This document shows positions 41,917 to 55,346 of a stretch of DNA of 64,000 bases, piece after piece. Position 1 is the first letter of the stretch; every line of letters starts with the position of its first letter. The notes beneath the pieces are model-generated. The model was given only the letters and a program-made list of their open reading frames with translations, searched no databases and was not told where the DNA came from. This stretch comes from Sclerotiophoma versabilis (lineage: Eukaryota; Ascomycota; Dothideomycetes; Pleosporales; Didymellaceae). The stretch is taken from NCBI GenBank assembly GCA_012274445.1, contig JAAROD010000058.1, forward strand, positions 1,550,001 to 1,614,000, in the 5' to 3' direction. Made by a program: the position numbers and the translations under genes.

Positions 41917-44900
41917 TCTTGTTTTTAGATGACTTGCTTCTTTACCAAGCACAGCTTGTGCATCGGCGTCTGTATCCGCATCATCATCATCGGCGTTTAG
42001 CATTGGCAGCTTTGAGCTCCATCTTTGACATGTCAGCGAGCGAGCACTCGCGTGCCATTTGACCTACTATCTGCTTCATCTGAAAAGCATCTCTTATGTT
42101 TTCCCCTTACCTTTACCCTATATTACACTTCGTCGACATCATGGGTTGGATGGCGTGCCTGTTGATGGCTGCACGTTTGAAACCATGGCCATGTTCTTTC
42201 TTGTTTCCTTCTCTTTGTGTTATGTTTGGGACTTACGACGGATCATGACGACATGTAGACATGAACACGCTTGGTTCATCATCGATCTTCTTCCGTAATT
42301 CGGCGGCGGCGAGAGTTGGTTGTCGAGACGGCTTTTGGTGAAGCAGCTGTCTCGTACTCGCCTGCTTCTTTTGTACATTCAGCACACCTTGCACATAAGT
42401 GCATTATCCAATCAGATCAGCCCACCTTTATGGTGAGGCATCTTTGCTCCCTTCATTCTTTACTTGCCCGTTCCATAATGGGGTGATGTACACTCAACAG
42501 TTGGCAGGTATCAGGAGTCTTTTTCACGATGTCATCAGCTTCATCGAAGCTTAGATGACAGGTTCCTGATTCCTGACTTTATGCGGGGTCTGCTCGAGTA
42601 GCTTTCGGAGTTTCGTTCTGGAGGCGGCCGACGGACAAGAGGAAGGCTTCGACAACGATGTGTTGGAAGGGTCTCTACATACGATGGATTAGTCGGTCCA
42701 CATGGAGGGATTGAAATGAGAAGATGATGTGCTCGAGCAGGTTCGGTACCTATCAATGAAAAGCCAGAAGAACAAAGTGTGTCCCTAAGCTCGGTTGACT
42801 CCGCCCCGTACCAGCCGTGCCGTAACTGTTTCGTAACGAAGTCAGCATGATCGTCATTGTGTCTGTGCTGGATGCCACGGGCAACGCGTGCGTGTTTGAT
42901 GGAAATCGATAGTTATTAAGCCGCACCAACGGACCTTCGCATGGCATATCAGTAGCAAGGAGCAACGCATAAGTCGGGTCAAGAACAGGTCAATTGAATC
43001 ATGAACGACTGGATGTTGCCCAGCGTCACCCTTGCCCAACCCTCCCTCAAACCTTCGCAGCCTCCACACCCGTAATCGTAAGCTTCTGCATGCAGATGAA
43101 AAAAATACTGCAGCAGTGGGTGCCCAGCCCACATCATCGTCGCTCCGATGAAGTTTCGCGCATTCTGCATTACCATATTTCGCCGAGCCTTCAGTGGTGC
43201 TCCCAGTTATTCTAGCCACTCACAGCACGCGTTTAGGACCTGGATCTCCACTTGGCTGCCGCAAGGCCGGGACCTAGCAGGCTGGCTCTGCAGATGGTTG
43301 CACTTACGACGCGTTGCAGAAGTCATGTGTGAGCGCGAGCGCGTGCGACGCGTCGAGCCGTGTCAGACTGAGCTGATAATTGGGCTCGATTTGGCTTGGG
43401 CTGCCGACAGCAGCCCTTGGCTCGGCTGCTTGCAGGAGGGGAAGGGCAGTGGTGCGAGGGCTTATGCGGAGCGATCGTGTGAGGATTACGGACTGTCAAG
43501 GTAGTGCAGCGGAATTGGTGTTGCTAAGGCTGGGTTTGGTCTCGGGGACCGAGAATGGGGTGAGTTGGCGCGGTGGTGGTTGGAGATAGCTGCGTGAATA
43601 GGCATTCTGGGCCGGTCAGCGACTCAACATGTGCGTCCGGTGCATTACACCAAAGCACGCGACTGCATGTTTTCTTTGTTGGAGACGGAGAATCTTGTTG
43701 ACATGCCGCGGCGAGGTTGCGATCATCATTGCCACCGGGGCTACCCTTTGACAAACTTGTTGCATCCGTCTCGCATGTGCTGCTGCGTTCAGCCTTTGCG
43801 GTGAGGCCAACGCGACCATCACACGCTCACGACTCACCCACGCGTCTTTGCTTCTGCCGAAACCGAAGCCATCAATGCTGACGACATGGCGTAAATCACA
43901 GTTTACGCTTTGTTTGAAAGTGAGGGGAAGTGGAGCCAAACGTACGAGGAAGGTCCGTCGATATCGATATCGCTTGTATGCATCGTTCCTGGATAGTTCT
44001 GCGATATCGACGCGGGATCTGTCGCGTGCACGCCGACTCCGCATATGGTTGTCCACCTGATCGCCGGCTGAACGCATCGTTCATTAAAGTAATACCGCAC
44101 GCCAGTACTATGGAAGGCTGTGCTTCCCTGCCGCGATGGTGTAATCTCGGGTATAGTTCGACCACATCTCCACCACTGCTGCCGTTTGCCTCTTACCGTG
44201 GCTTGCAACACCTGCGTGGCAGGATCTTGATGCTGCCAACATCAAAGGTGTAGTCGCTGCTCTCGCTGACTTCCGTAGACTCCTGGAAACACTGCTTGTG
44301 CAGCGCTAAATGAAGCATACCTACGGCACGATTACATTTTTCAACAAACCGGTACCGTTGTGACACACTCGTGGCCCTCTGACCGTCGACTATACACACA
44401 CGGGTACTGAGACAAGGCCGAAGTGAGACACACACGAATGTGTGCACAGGAAGCCGTGGAACAGCCTCTGATGATGGAATAAAGTCTACGAGGCATCCAT
44501 GGTGCTGCAGATCTTGTCGGTGTCTTATCCTCACGCCGCCTCCATTCCTTGTCGATCATTATACATTGCTCATCTCCTACGCACATTGTCAGAGTTCATG
44601 AGTATGTGTGCTCTCCATATGAACCGAGCCTCTTGCGGGAGAGGGCATCTTGGTGCTGCTATCAAACTCTTGACCAGACTGGACTGTACTGGTTGTTCCT
44701 GGGTCCTTGCATCTGGAATCGTCGGGCGTGCGCAATGGCTTTGGCACAGGGTAGTGTTCCACCATGGCAGCCGTCATTGCTTAGTGGCCATTGCAAAGGC
44801 TTGGACACCTTCAGCCTAGGTTGTCAGCATGAAAAGGCAAGAACAGTAAAGAGTATTGCCATCACCCCTCAGCAGGCGATCATAGTCTGGAAGTTAACAA

Positions 44901-46434
44901 AGCAGTCTTGACTTTAACCATACCTATGGAGAGCGATTGCGTTCGTCCCCCTCTAGTCAATGCACGTTGGGCAGCGTGTCAACCGTAAATGCAACCTAGA
45001 GGACTGGACTTCAGTTCAAAAGTTTGATGCATTAACGATTGTGTCTGGTTTGTTGGTGAACATGAACACTGGTGAACATGAACACTGATGAGTCATCAGC
45101 TCATTAGTTGGGTCTGCCAAAACATTCGTAACCATAGGCCCATTGACTTTTCGAATAATTCGGCCATCCAGGATACAAAAAAGGTCTCTCTTCGGCACAC
45201 TACGCAAACACTCCCATCTTTAAGACTACCTCTCCAGCGACAATATAGCTGGTTTCATCATGGCAGATTAACACGACGCAAACACGACCCCCATGACTGT
45301 GCTTTTTAACTTACACCTTGTTGTTGCCTCAGCTTTTGAAGAACACTATCAGCTCTGGTGCAACTCCCGTACCATCTTTTGTTACACGGTCGCTATCAGC
45401 TTCGTCGTCAGCATCCTGAATCAGTTCATGAACGAAGTTCTTTCAATATTAGCATTTTAGAGGCTCGCACTTCCGTCATATCAAACGCTGAGCAGCCTAC
45501 TGAAGCTCTACGAGTCTTGCGCAATCTCGTCGGCTTCGGCATGTGAATGATTTGTGCGGCGCCTTGGTTCGACCGTTGAGAGAGCAGCTGATATGCTTCT
45601 CTGCCCGGTGAAACATAAGCTGCATCATGCTGCTCGCAATACAAGAGCCAGTCGACTTGCTGTCATGGTCTTCGGTGAAATGATCGTCTTCCAGCACATC
45701 AGGTTCACTAAATCACCACCTGCGGCTGTCATACACGAAACAAGGCTAGGGAACTCGCTCGAACAGATATCTGATAGGGCAAAAGTGACATCTTCAGCTA
45801 CTCGACGGCTTCGGATGTGGGCTAAAGGGAAGGGACGGTGTAACTGCTATACGAAGATTCGCCTCCAATTGTGATCATTCTGTTGTGATCATTCAACAAT
45901 GCAGACATTCAGCTAGACATCTCATGTACTGTGGTTCCTGTACCTCGGTCGGGGGTTTGGAAGAGTGTTGCGACAATATCGAGCTGCATGTCCAGCGTCC
46001 CTCATTAATGTCTCTCATAAGTACATCATTGCGATGCTGTAGGGAATACCAGGCAAGTATACGAGGCTTCAAATCACTTTCGTGATCTCTCAATGAAGCA
46101 AAAGTGTATGGGACAAGACTTCCGCTTCTTTCCAGAGCGATGCACAAGCGGCCAATAAAGGCTCACCGCCGGCCTTAGCTCGTCCAGCATGGCTGGCTTC
46201 TCACCCCCACATTCCGCGAAACCGTGCGGTTCCGTTTCCGCGATTAGATGCCGGCCGACGCAACGCGCTCAAGAACAACCGAACAGCCGCAGTACGTTTG
46301 AGCTCACAGTTCCTTTACAAACTGCCTCACCTTCGGTTATTGCCTGCTGTTATATAGACATCCTCTTCGCTGAGTGATAATTCCAGGCTTTCTGAACAAT
46401 TGACCCCCATAGAGCTTCCTGAGCTTCCAGCACG
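41917..46434. other. 4.5-kb gap without recognised genes
   Basis: I scanned both strands and found only short frames with no domain or consistent splice pattern. A 16-base direct repeat (GGTGAACATGAACACT) is duplicated head-to-tail at 45055-45086. The end of the gap carries a TATA box for the next gene. Confidence 0.45.
46351..46357 (+). promoter_or_regulatory. TATA box of the CoA-transferase gene
   Basis: TATATAG occurs 84 bases before the ATG at 46435. Nothing else in the local sequence competes with it. Confidence 0.5.
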
Positions 46435-48086
46435 ATGCCGTCAATAGCCCTTACACTCCGCACTGCGCGCACCTTCTCGCGGAGCAGCACAAAGGTAGTC
46501 GCGCCCTTTAAAGCTTCTGAGAACATCAACTTACCTCTAAAGGCCTACCTTAACCTCGCGCGCAATTTCAGCTCTTCCCTCCGCCGCAATGAAATCAACA
46601 AGATCTTCCCGTCTGCGCAAGCTGCAATCGAGGACATGAAGTCCGACAGCACTCTTCTGTGCGGCGGCTTCGGTCTTTCCGGTGTTCCCGATACTCTCAT
46701 CAATGCAGTCAAGGCGAAGTCCTCAATCACCGGGTTGACCGCTGTCTCCAATAATGCTGGTGTTGTTGGCGGCGGTCTTGGTCTTTTGCTAGAAAGCAAG
46801 CAGGTTCGGAAGATGATCGCCTCCTATGTTGGCGAAAACAAGGTCCTTGAGCAGATGTACCTGACCGGTCAACTCGAGCTCGAACTCACACCTCAAGGTA
46901 CCCTTGCCGAAAGGTGCCGCGCAGGCGGTGCTGGCATACCTGCTTTCTATACACCCGCCGCCTTTGGCACTGTTGTCCAGACCGGCGAACTCGCTCTTCG
47001 CCACAACAGCGACGGGTCAGTTGCACAGTACTCGACCCCGCGCGACGTCAAGGTCTTCGAGGGCAAGTCGTTTGTCATGGAGGAAGCTATCAAGGGTGAC
47101 TATGCCTTCATCAAAGCCTACAAGGCTGATCGCCTGGGCAACCTCCAATTCCGCTTCAGCGCCCAGAACTTCAACGGTGCAATGGCACGCAACGCCAAAG
47201 TTACAATTGTTGAAGCAGAGCACATCGTCGAAGTCGGTGGCATCGAGCCCAACGCTGTCCACGTGCCCGGAATTTACGTCGATCGCGTGATCCAATCCAC
47301 CGCCGAGAAGAAGATCGAGAAGACTGTCAACGCTAAAGACCCCCAGGACGCCGTCAACGCGCTCGGCTCGGGCGACGCAGCAAGCAAGCGTGAGCGCATT
47401 GTCAGGAGAGCAGCAAAGGAATTCAAGAACGGAATGTACGCAAACCTGGGAATCGGTATGCCCATGCTGGCACCTTCCTTCGTCGACTCTAGCGTGGAAG
47501 TCCAACTGCAGTCTGAGAACGGTATTCTCGGTCTCGGTCCCTACCCACAGAAGGGTCTTGAAGACCCAGATCTCATCAATGCGGGTAAGGAGACCGTCAC
47601 ACTTTCCCCCGGTGCATCCTGCTTCGGCTCGGAAGAGTCGTTCGGTATGATTCGTGCGGGCAAGATCAATCTCACAATCCTCGGCGCCATGCAAGTCTCC
47701 GCACGGGGAGACCTGGCGAACTGGATGCTGCCGGGCAAGGTGAAGGGCTTCGGCGGTGCGATGGATCTGGTTTCGAATCCTAGCATGACCAAGGTCGTCG
47801 TCACCATGGAGCACACAGATAAGAAGGGCAGACCGAAGATCCTGAAGCAGTGCGAATTCCCGCTCACCGGTAAGGCGTGTGTCAGCAGGATCATCACAGA
47901 TCTGGTAGGTTCCCTTCTGATATACTCAATGGACGCCGGCTAACGAAAAGACAGTGTGTGTTTGACGTCGACTTTACAGAGGGTCTTACTCTCATCGAGC
48001 TAGCGGACGGCGTCACTGTCGACGAAGTACGATCGAAGACCGGTGCGGACTTCAAGGAGGCCGCTGAGATCAAACCGATGTTGTAA
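46435..48086 (+). CDS. Mitochondrial succinyl-CoA:3-ketoacid CoA-transferase
   Basis: Two exons, 46435-47904 and 47955-48086, in phase 0, give 533 residues. The first 50 residues are rich in Arg, Ser and Leu without acids, as a mitochondrial targeting sequence. Domain A (about 55-290) has the glycine-rich CGGFGLSGVPDTLI motif, and domain B (about 320-525) includes SENGILGLGP with Glu361, the residue that forms the glutamyl-CoA intermediate. The enzyme moves CoA from succinyl-CoA to acetoacetate so that ketone bodies or acetoacetate from amino acids and lipids can be burnt. Both domains are fused, as in animals and fungi. The small last exon restores the C-terminal strands (CVFDVDFTEGLTLIEL). 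Confidence 0.93.
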
Positions 48087-48958
48087 GGCATCATTGTATC
48101 TTCTCAGTCATCTGCCTGCATTGTATATACGCGTAGCGCATCTTAATACCTGATCAGGAGTCCAAAATGAAAGCGTCTATCATTCTCCATCATCGCCTCG
48201 ATTCTTGCAGCCATCTTCAACCAGCGTTTTAAGCTAGAATGGCTCCCTTTTGCTTAAATGTTACTTTTCCCTTGCAAATGTAGTATACATGCACGTATGT
48301 AGAAACTGTAAATACGATTGTGGCTACAACAATAACTGTAGGTTTCTTGACCCAGTGGCTATGGCAACGCTGATGCTCGTATGGTGACATTGTGAAGGCG
48401 GGTGGCTGGAGGATTGGATTGGTTGTTACTGCAGCCCGGAAGTACGTAAATGATCTCTGGAGCAGCATCATACAAGGGCAGTGATCAGACTGGGGAAGAG
48501 AGGTGAGTGAAAGATTGGGGAGAGTGAAAACCGAGATAAAATTTTGGTAAGGTTTAGACGAATGCTGAAATTGGTATGATAGTACGCTAAAAGGGATTGC
48601 TAATGCCTGTAGGGTTTGACGAATGCACATTCTCGTGTGTATATCCCCAAGAAGTTACCCGAGGTTGGACAAAGTGTGCATCGTCTCTGCAGCTGTCTGA
48701 CCTAAAGAGCTAGGCGCTAGCGACGTGTCGAGTTAGGGACGATCCGGATGGGTACGTGTTAGACGTTTTGAAACAACATGCATCCAACTGGGTTGCCTGT
48801 ATCCCGCCACGCGGCCCGTAGCTCCCCATCCTTAGGCGTGGACAGCTAAATTTTTATTTCTCGACACCACTGCGCCATGGTCATGAAGTCCTTTCTGTAC
48901 TCTCCACTGCCTTCTCATCCTATTCCGACCCCTCTTTCTCCTCTTGCATTTTGTTCTT
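48087..48958. other. Gap between convergent genes
   Basis: This is 3' sequence of the CoA-transferase and the b561-like gene. No coding signal is seen. Confidence 0.5.
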
Positions 48959-49871
48959 TTACGATTGCAGTGTGATCTGACCCTCATCCTTCTTCAATCC
49001 GAACTTGCTCAACCTGATCCTTGGAACAGTACCGACCAGCACAAGCACACTTGCGACAATGACAGCCCAATGCTGGATGTGCGCTACATTCAAGCTATAT
49101 GTTGTCCATGATGCCGCACAAATGGTCGCAAGGCCCAATGTCGCAATCACATAGCCGCTCATTCTGTGGTACTTGTATATGCTCTTTGCATTGTCCACGC
49201 CGCCATACAGGCTTGGGGTGTAGTATTGCGTGAACCCGATGATGGCCTGGATGTACACCAAGATGTAGAATGTGAGACCAAGGATCGCGTGTGGAGACTT
49301 GAAGTGCTCGTGGCCCGGGCCGGCTTTGTTGAGCTCGATAATGACGAGGCCGGCGGTTAGGGCGGAGGTGCCGAAGACATGGAAAAGGAAGTGGGCAACT
49401 GTGCCGGAGCGCTTTTGTCCAGGGGTGTGGGTCGGTTGAAGGATGAGGGCGGCTTGGATGGCGAGGAGGAAGCCTGCGGAGTTGAGAAGCTGAGTAGTAG
49501 TCAGTGACAGTTGAGTTGGACAAAAGCGGGAAGCCTACGGGATGTGCGGAGAAGAAGATCAGCTTCTGCGAGAGTATAGCTCCCCATATAATGGCGGCAA
49601 GCTATCGATTGTCAGCGAGGTCAATTTTGGTCCTTTTGCTCTAGGCATAACTCACAATCCAGATGCCTCCCTGTGCAACAGCTGCAGTGCCTGTATTATC
49701 TCAGCCAAGTAATTAACAACAAGAGCTTGAGGTCTGACCTATCCAGAGGTTGTGATACAGTGGCTGTCCCTCAGGTTGACTTGCATCACCTCTCCGCCCC
49801 AGAAGCGGTTCCTCCTCACTCTGACCACGCGCTGCAGCTACGTTTGGAGGTATCCCAGTTGCTGATGCCAT
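48959..49871 (-). CDS. Cytochrome b561-type membrane protein
   Basis: Four exons, 49739-49871, 49656-49690, 49539-49601 and 48959-49489, all phases agreeing, give 253 residues. The N-terminal 45 residues are hydrophilic, then five or six membrane segments follow (from LAAIIWGAILSQKLIFF to HWAVIVASVLVLVGTV). His residues sit at helix ends as expected for haem ligands (HFLFHVFG, SPHAILG, KYHRMSGY). The fold matches the cytochrome b561/ferric-reductase-like group that moves electrons across membranes. In fungi, such proteins also occur without a partner dehydrogenase domain, and the electron donor and acceptor are not known. The 35-base exon is typical of the small internal exons that automated callers miss. 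Confidence 0.82.
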
Positions 49872-50729
49872 TCCGTATTGTCCTATGTTCCCAGTATGAC
49901 CAAGAGAGGTATAATGGTGCTTCACAGACACTGTCAAGGTAGCAGAAATCGTCTGTAGTCGTGTGAGGGGTAACACGGACTTAAGCTGTCGGTCGTGAAT
50001 GATGTTGCGTCCAACGAGGATGACGTTTGGCAACCCAGTACATTGCAGCCAATCAACGGTCAGCGAACGGTAAGCCGGCGCTATGTAGCTTCCTTAACGC
50101 GCCTTAAAGCATGCATTTGGCTGACAAACTGGGCGGAAGTTGGAGAGTCGTGATGTCGAGCATTGTCCAGGGTGGTGTGTAGAGATGCACTATCTACGGA
50201 GTAAAGAGTGAGGGTCGAGTATTGCAGGAAGGCCCTTCATGATGAGAGAGCAGGTGTGGACTTGTGGTATCATGGGCCACAAAATAAGATCGGTTTGTAG
50301 ACCTTAAGGCAGCATTGCTGACATACAGCACTCGGACGCTCTGGAGATAGAAGTCTAGGATCTTGGGTGATTGTATCCGTCAGGACTGGCCGAACGTATG
50401 TTCGTGTCGTCTGCTCCTGTTATCGCTGTCTGTAAGACGAGAAGAGGTGTCTTATAGCATTGATCGGCAGCATAACGATAGCAGTCGTGCAGGACGCTCT
50501 TGGTGCATTTGTGCCTGAGACCACAACTCGAGAGCAATCTGAGGTGTTTGTGACACTACGGAGTAGCCTGCTAGCCATTGTCGGCTAGTGCTTTGTTGGA
50601 TCGCGTCTTCACAGACGCGAACTTCACGGTGAGTTCTCGTCTTTGCTCGAGCAAACGGCGGCTCTGGGCTGGGCCGCATAAGCCGCATAAGAGCACTCTG
50701 TCGCCCGCCATGCACTCCTGCCGCTAGTG
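49872..50729. other. Gap between divergent genes
   Basis: Promoters of the b561-like and Reb1 genes. No coding signal is seen. Confidence 0.5.
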
Positions 50730-53468
50730 ATGGGTGCTTCTTCGTCTCAACCCACTCCCAGCTCGCAAGACAACCGCCTCAATTTACACACGGCCAAATC
50801 TGCCGCTGCTTCCAGCCTCGACAAACGTGCGCCCCGCTATAGTAAGTATTAGCGCGTCGACATGCTGCATGGATGTTTCTGCACATGCTCCAGACTCGCA
50901 ACGGCTCTGCAAAGCTCCAGCTGACGCATTGGACCCATAGCTCCTACTATGGACGACGAGGCAGCTTCGCAGCAGCTCATGAGCGAAGCTCGCGCCCCTC
51001 CCTCGGCAGATTATGAGGGCCCTGCGATTCCGCTGAATCTCGACGGAGCTTCATACAACACCATCGCAAACACTCCCGAGTCTGGTAACAGAAAAACCAA
51101 GAAGCAGAAGCAGAAGCAGAAGCAGCTCGCGCCCTCGCAAACCAGCCGTCGCAAAACTGTCCGCAAGTCGCCGCCCCGCACGTATTCGTTCACAGACTCG
51201 CAAGCTTTCGTGGGCCCATCACCTTCGAAGAGCCAAACGTTCATGCCCACCACATCTTCGACGCAGATTGAGGTGCCCGACACCCAAACGGAAGCGCAAG
51301 CGAACCGCGTGCCCTCGCCGACACCGTTGACATCGAGTCAGGCTGCTCCAACTCACGCCTCGAAGCAACGATCCAAGAAGAACAAGAGGAGCATACAGAC
51401 CGAGATTGATCTGAACAACAGCAACACGGTACCAGCTACGCCATACGAAGACCCGATTGAAGAGACCATGTCCACCCCGTTGGAAGCAACCGAGGGCCAG
51501 GCGAGTAGAAAACGGCGCAAGAAGGACAAGTCGCGAACTTCTGTGAACAGTGTCAAATCCAACCCCAAGGAGGTGTCTGAAACACTTGCAGGAACACAGG
51601 AAGTGCCACTGGGAGTAATGGCTGGAAGGAGTGATGAGCGCAATGGCCTACAAAGCAGAGATGACCAGCCATTGACCCCCATGACCCTACTCAGCGAGCT
51701 CAACGCAGAGAGGTCGCAAAAGTCGCAGTCCGCTGGCAAGGCGCCTTCGCCAGCTGTTGCACATGAAGGTGTGCAGGAGACAGAGCTACAAAATGCTACA
51801 GAAACAGCAAATGCAGTAAGGACTCCAAGAACCACTCAGAGTGCCAGGAAGAAGAAAAGATCAAAGAAAGACAAGAAGGCCACAGAAACGCCAACGCTCG
51901 ATTGGGAGGCGTCAGTTCGAAGTCCCGATGACACTCCAGCACAGCCCTTCACTTTCGAGGACAGTGACGGTGAAGGCGTATCGAGCCGTTCGAAGTCCGC
52001 GAACAATAAAAAAGCCTCCCGATACAGCATTGGAGGCATCACAAGAGTACCTAGAGTCAGCCGGGCTGACCCTAATAAGACCTACCAACGAGCTCACGAC
52101 GATGACGACCGGACGGCAGCTGACAGAGCACTTGAAAAGACGCACGAACTGGGACAACCACCCGACAAACGCACAAGTGGCGAGTTTACTGCTGATGAGA
52201 AAGAGCTGCTCCGTAGAGCCATAAGAGACTACCAAGAGCGGAATGGCCTCGACACTGCCGATCTTGTCGAAATCGTCCAGTGGAAGCCTGGTCGCAAGAA
52301 TGAGATGGGGGAAAATAAGGCAGATCAGACCGAGGCGCAGTTCAAAAACGATTGTGATGCTTTCTGGGACGACGTGAAGAGTGCTGGACTATTGCGCAAG
52401 ATGAAAGACATCAAGAAGCATGTACGTGTCAACTATCACATGTGTCAACGGGGTTCCTGGTCGCAAGAAGAGGATGAGCAGCTACGAGAGCTTACCAACC
52501 TTCACCCTGGTCAGTGGACGCTCATTGCAACGCAACTCAATCGTCTTGAACTAGATTGCTACAACCGCTGGAAAGACTATGTACGACACGGAGAGAACAG
52601 GATGACAAAACGATGGAGCACGGATGAAGAAGAAAACTTCGTCAAGGTTCTCTCTATCGTCTGCCAAAGGGTTGAGGATTACTACGCGGAGACTGGGCAG
52701 CCAACTCTTGAAGACTACACCCCTGTAATCAATTGGCACGAAGTTTGTCGGGAGCTGGGAGACACTCGCAGCCGACTGCAATGTCAGGCAAAATGGAAGA
52801 AAATGAGAGCTCGAGTGCCGCCGGCTACCTTGGACGTTGAGATCAAGCCAAGGAGGACTCCACCTCAAGACGAGGCTCATGTAAAGGCTAAGAATTCTCA
52901 AGAGAATACCAAAAAGAACTGCCGCAAGTCAGGGGCAAAGAAGGATCGCCAGTCAACTGTCGCAGTAGCGGATCTTAACCCGCCTGGTCCGGAAGATATG
53001 CTTTGGGGTGACAAGTTCGACCTCGTCGCTTCCCTCATCGAGCAAGCAGACGCAAACAAGACCGAGTCTGACGATCAGATCGTTTGGCAAGACATCGCCG
53101 AAAGGATGAACCAAACGTGGTCTGTACGCACTCTACAAACAGCGTACAAGCAGCTTTGTGAGCTTGTTCTCGATGCTGGAGTGGGTGAGGATTTGATATC
53201 TTGTCTGAAGTCTCTTCTTGGCTTCATAAGGACGAATCACTTTTCTGAAGTTGAAGATCGATATCAACCCGCGTACGATATCGAGGCTAATGGAGAGGAT
53301 GCGCCCCATGCAAATTCAAGCAAGAAAAGAAAGAGACAGAAGGGTGCAGATTCTGGAAAAACTTCAGCCAAGAAGCGAAACAAGACTACACAGAGCACAG
53401 CGAAGGCATTCAAGTCGAGAGAGTTGATCACCGACAGTGACAACGCGTCGAGCGAGGCTGAATTGTGA
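50730..53468 (+). CDS. reb1: Reb1/TTF-I-type Myb DNA-binding protein
   Basis: Exons 50730-50841 and 50941-53468 give 879 residues. If the first exon is not used, translation can begin at ATG 50949 (839 residues). The first half is disordered, with many KKKRSK clusters. The C-terminal half has Myb/SANT repeats: GSWSQEEDEQLREL (about 542-588) with LDCYNRWKDYVR, and KRWSTDEEENFVKVL with LQCQAKWKKMR (about 592-660). A third SANT-like region lies at about 720-775. This layout is that of Reb1, a general regulatory factor and terminator of RNA polymerase I at rDNA. The 99-base leader intron has GTAAGT and CATAG ends and joins the small first exon in frame. Confidence 0.85.
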
Positions 53469-55346
53469 TGCAGCAAATGCTGTAGCATGTTGACAGGATT
53501 TTGAAGACATTACTTCGAAGGTCATTGTAGAGACACATCAGCATAGATGTGAGACTGGCGTTTATGGAACACACGCGCACGCTTCAGTCATATAGCTGTG
53601 AAGAGCTTGATGGTACCTGTATAATACCCGCATGATATACTGTACGGCGGAAGGCTACAAGTTGTAAATAGCGAATATTGGCGCTGTTCAAACGTTTGTC
53701 TTTGACGTTTGCTGTGTGTCACGCCTCATCGACCTCTCTGACCATGTTCAAATCCAAGCTTTGTCACGATGAGTAACGCAAGGATTGACGCTCTTCCGCA
53801 CCTATCCTGGGGAAGTGGGACGCAAGTCCGAGCGAGTGTCGTCGATCAGTGACCATGCAATACGCTGGAATGAGTGCGTGGCGGACAGAGAGCGCTTGGC
53901 ATCAAGACATGAAACACGCACAGTACTCGGGCATTGAACACCAGCAACGTCTGAAATAGACGATCCCGTTAGCAAAGCTTCAATTTGGCACCACATGCAC
54001 GGCTGGACAAGAGATGATCTTAAGTGGAAGATCGGACTTGGCGAGCGGCCTGAGTCAAACAAATTTTGTCAAGATTCGTAATCCGCTGAGGTTCATCTCC
54101 ACGACTCAGGTGTCCATCACAATGTGCTTGAAGCGCCCGCAATGAAGATCAAACTGCAGCAAACGCGTCCCCGTGAGGACAATCTGGAAGGTTCAGATCC
54201 CACACTCTAGGCGAAACGCATGTTTGGACAAATGATCAACTTGAATCTGGCTCGTCTGTGTCGCAGAGGCCTGTAGCGCCCCTGACTCCAGCAGCAGGGA
54301 TAAGAGGGGTGCGCCCCGGGAGAGGCGGGCGCAAAGTGGATACACAGGGAAAAGCAACGTCAGCGCCAAGACCAACGACGTGCAAGATGCCCCGAGGAGG
54401 CGTCTGTTAGCTCCAGGCGAGCACCATCAGCACCGAAATGTGATGTCCGGTACGCCTGTTCCGAATACGAAAGGCTTGATCAGGAGTCCTGTTAGCAATG
54501 GCAGCACGTTGAGGACAGAGTGGTGATTTCCAAGCGTCGAGATGCATTGAGCGGAATTTCTTGGCTTCAATCACTGCATGGTATTGGTGCTACATGCCAG
54601 AGCAGTGAGGGGAAGCGTCCGCTCTGGGCCATGTCACGCCGCTCAAGAGAAGGGGAGATAGTGGACTCGCTAACAAGCCGTTGACTCTTCTCGCGCTGTC
54701 AGGACGGCGGGCTGGAAGAGGGTGTTTCTCGAAACAGCAGGCGACAGGCTGCGCAGCGCCGCCCTCAATGCGTTGCCGCCTCTGCTCCTGCGGCACCATG
54801 CATTCCCCGTCGGCGGGATGGCGCCAGGATGCACAAGGAGGCGCGAGGAGGCGCGAGGAGTCGCTAGGAGTCGCTGAAGGGAGGTCGAGCTAAGCTCCTG
54901 CCTTCTTGGCACTCGAGGCGTCCTGGCCTGCAACTCGCGAGCCGCGTCGCAAGCCTGCATATTCCTGAGAAATGCCGGTGGGGACATGATCTTACGGCCT
55001 GGAGAGACAAAACCCATATCTGGCACCATCCTCGCTCCTTCTGCGACTCTTGCTTGCTGTCTTTCGACTATCCCAGCTGCCTGCCCGCTCTTCCTTCTCG
55101 TTCTGTCCGGCCGGGCACTGTCCACCACTGCGCCGTCGTTCCCTCGTACCCAGTATACATCTAGAAGAAGTACCTAGCGGCCGCCACGATCAGCGCAGAG
55201 CACCGGTCGCAGTTCGTCGGCACTAGGGACCCTGCAGACCGCAGCAACGGCGATGCAGACAGCTTGATCTTGCGCGACGGCCCTCCTTTTGCTCTTTGGA
55301 CATTCCAACTACCCTACGCTCCTTGTCACCCTCGCTCGCTGGCACA
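53469..55346. other. 1.9-kb gap with a decamer repeat
   Basis: No coding gene is seen. A GC-rich, CT-rich stretch from about 54990 to 55346 is probably the promoter and leader of the next gene. Confidence 0.5.
54831..54880. repeat. Imperfect 10-bp tandem repeat
   Basis: Five units of ten bases in a row: GCACAAGGAG, GCGCGAGGAG twice, TCGCTAGGAG and TCGCTGAAGG. It lies in non-coding DNA. Confidence 0.8.

Noticed and set aside
47017..47814. 265-codon open frame antisense to the CoA-transferase
   Set aside because: It mirrors a highly conserved coding strand with strong codon bias, has no ATG context or domain, and is best explained as a shadow.
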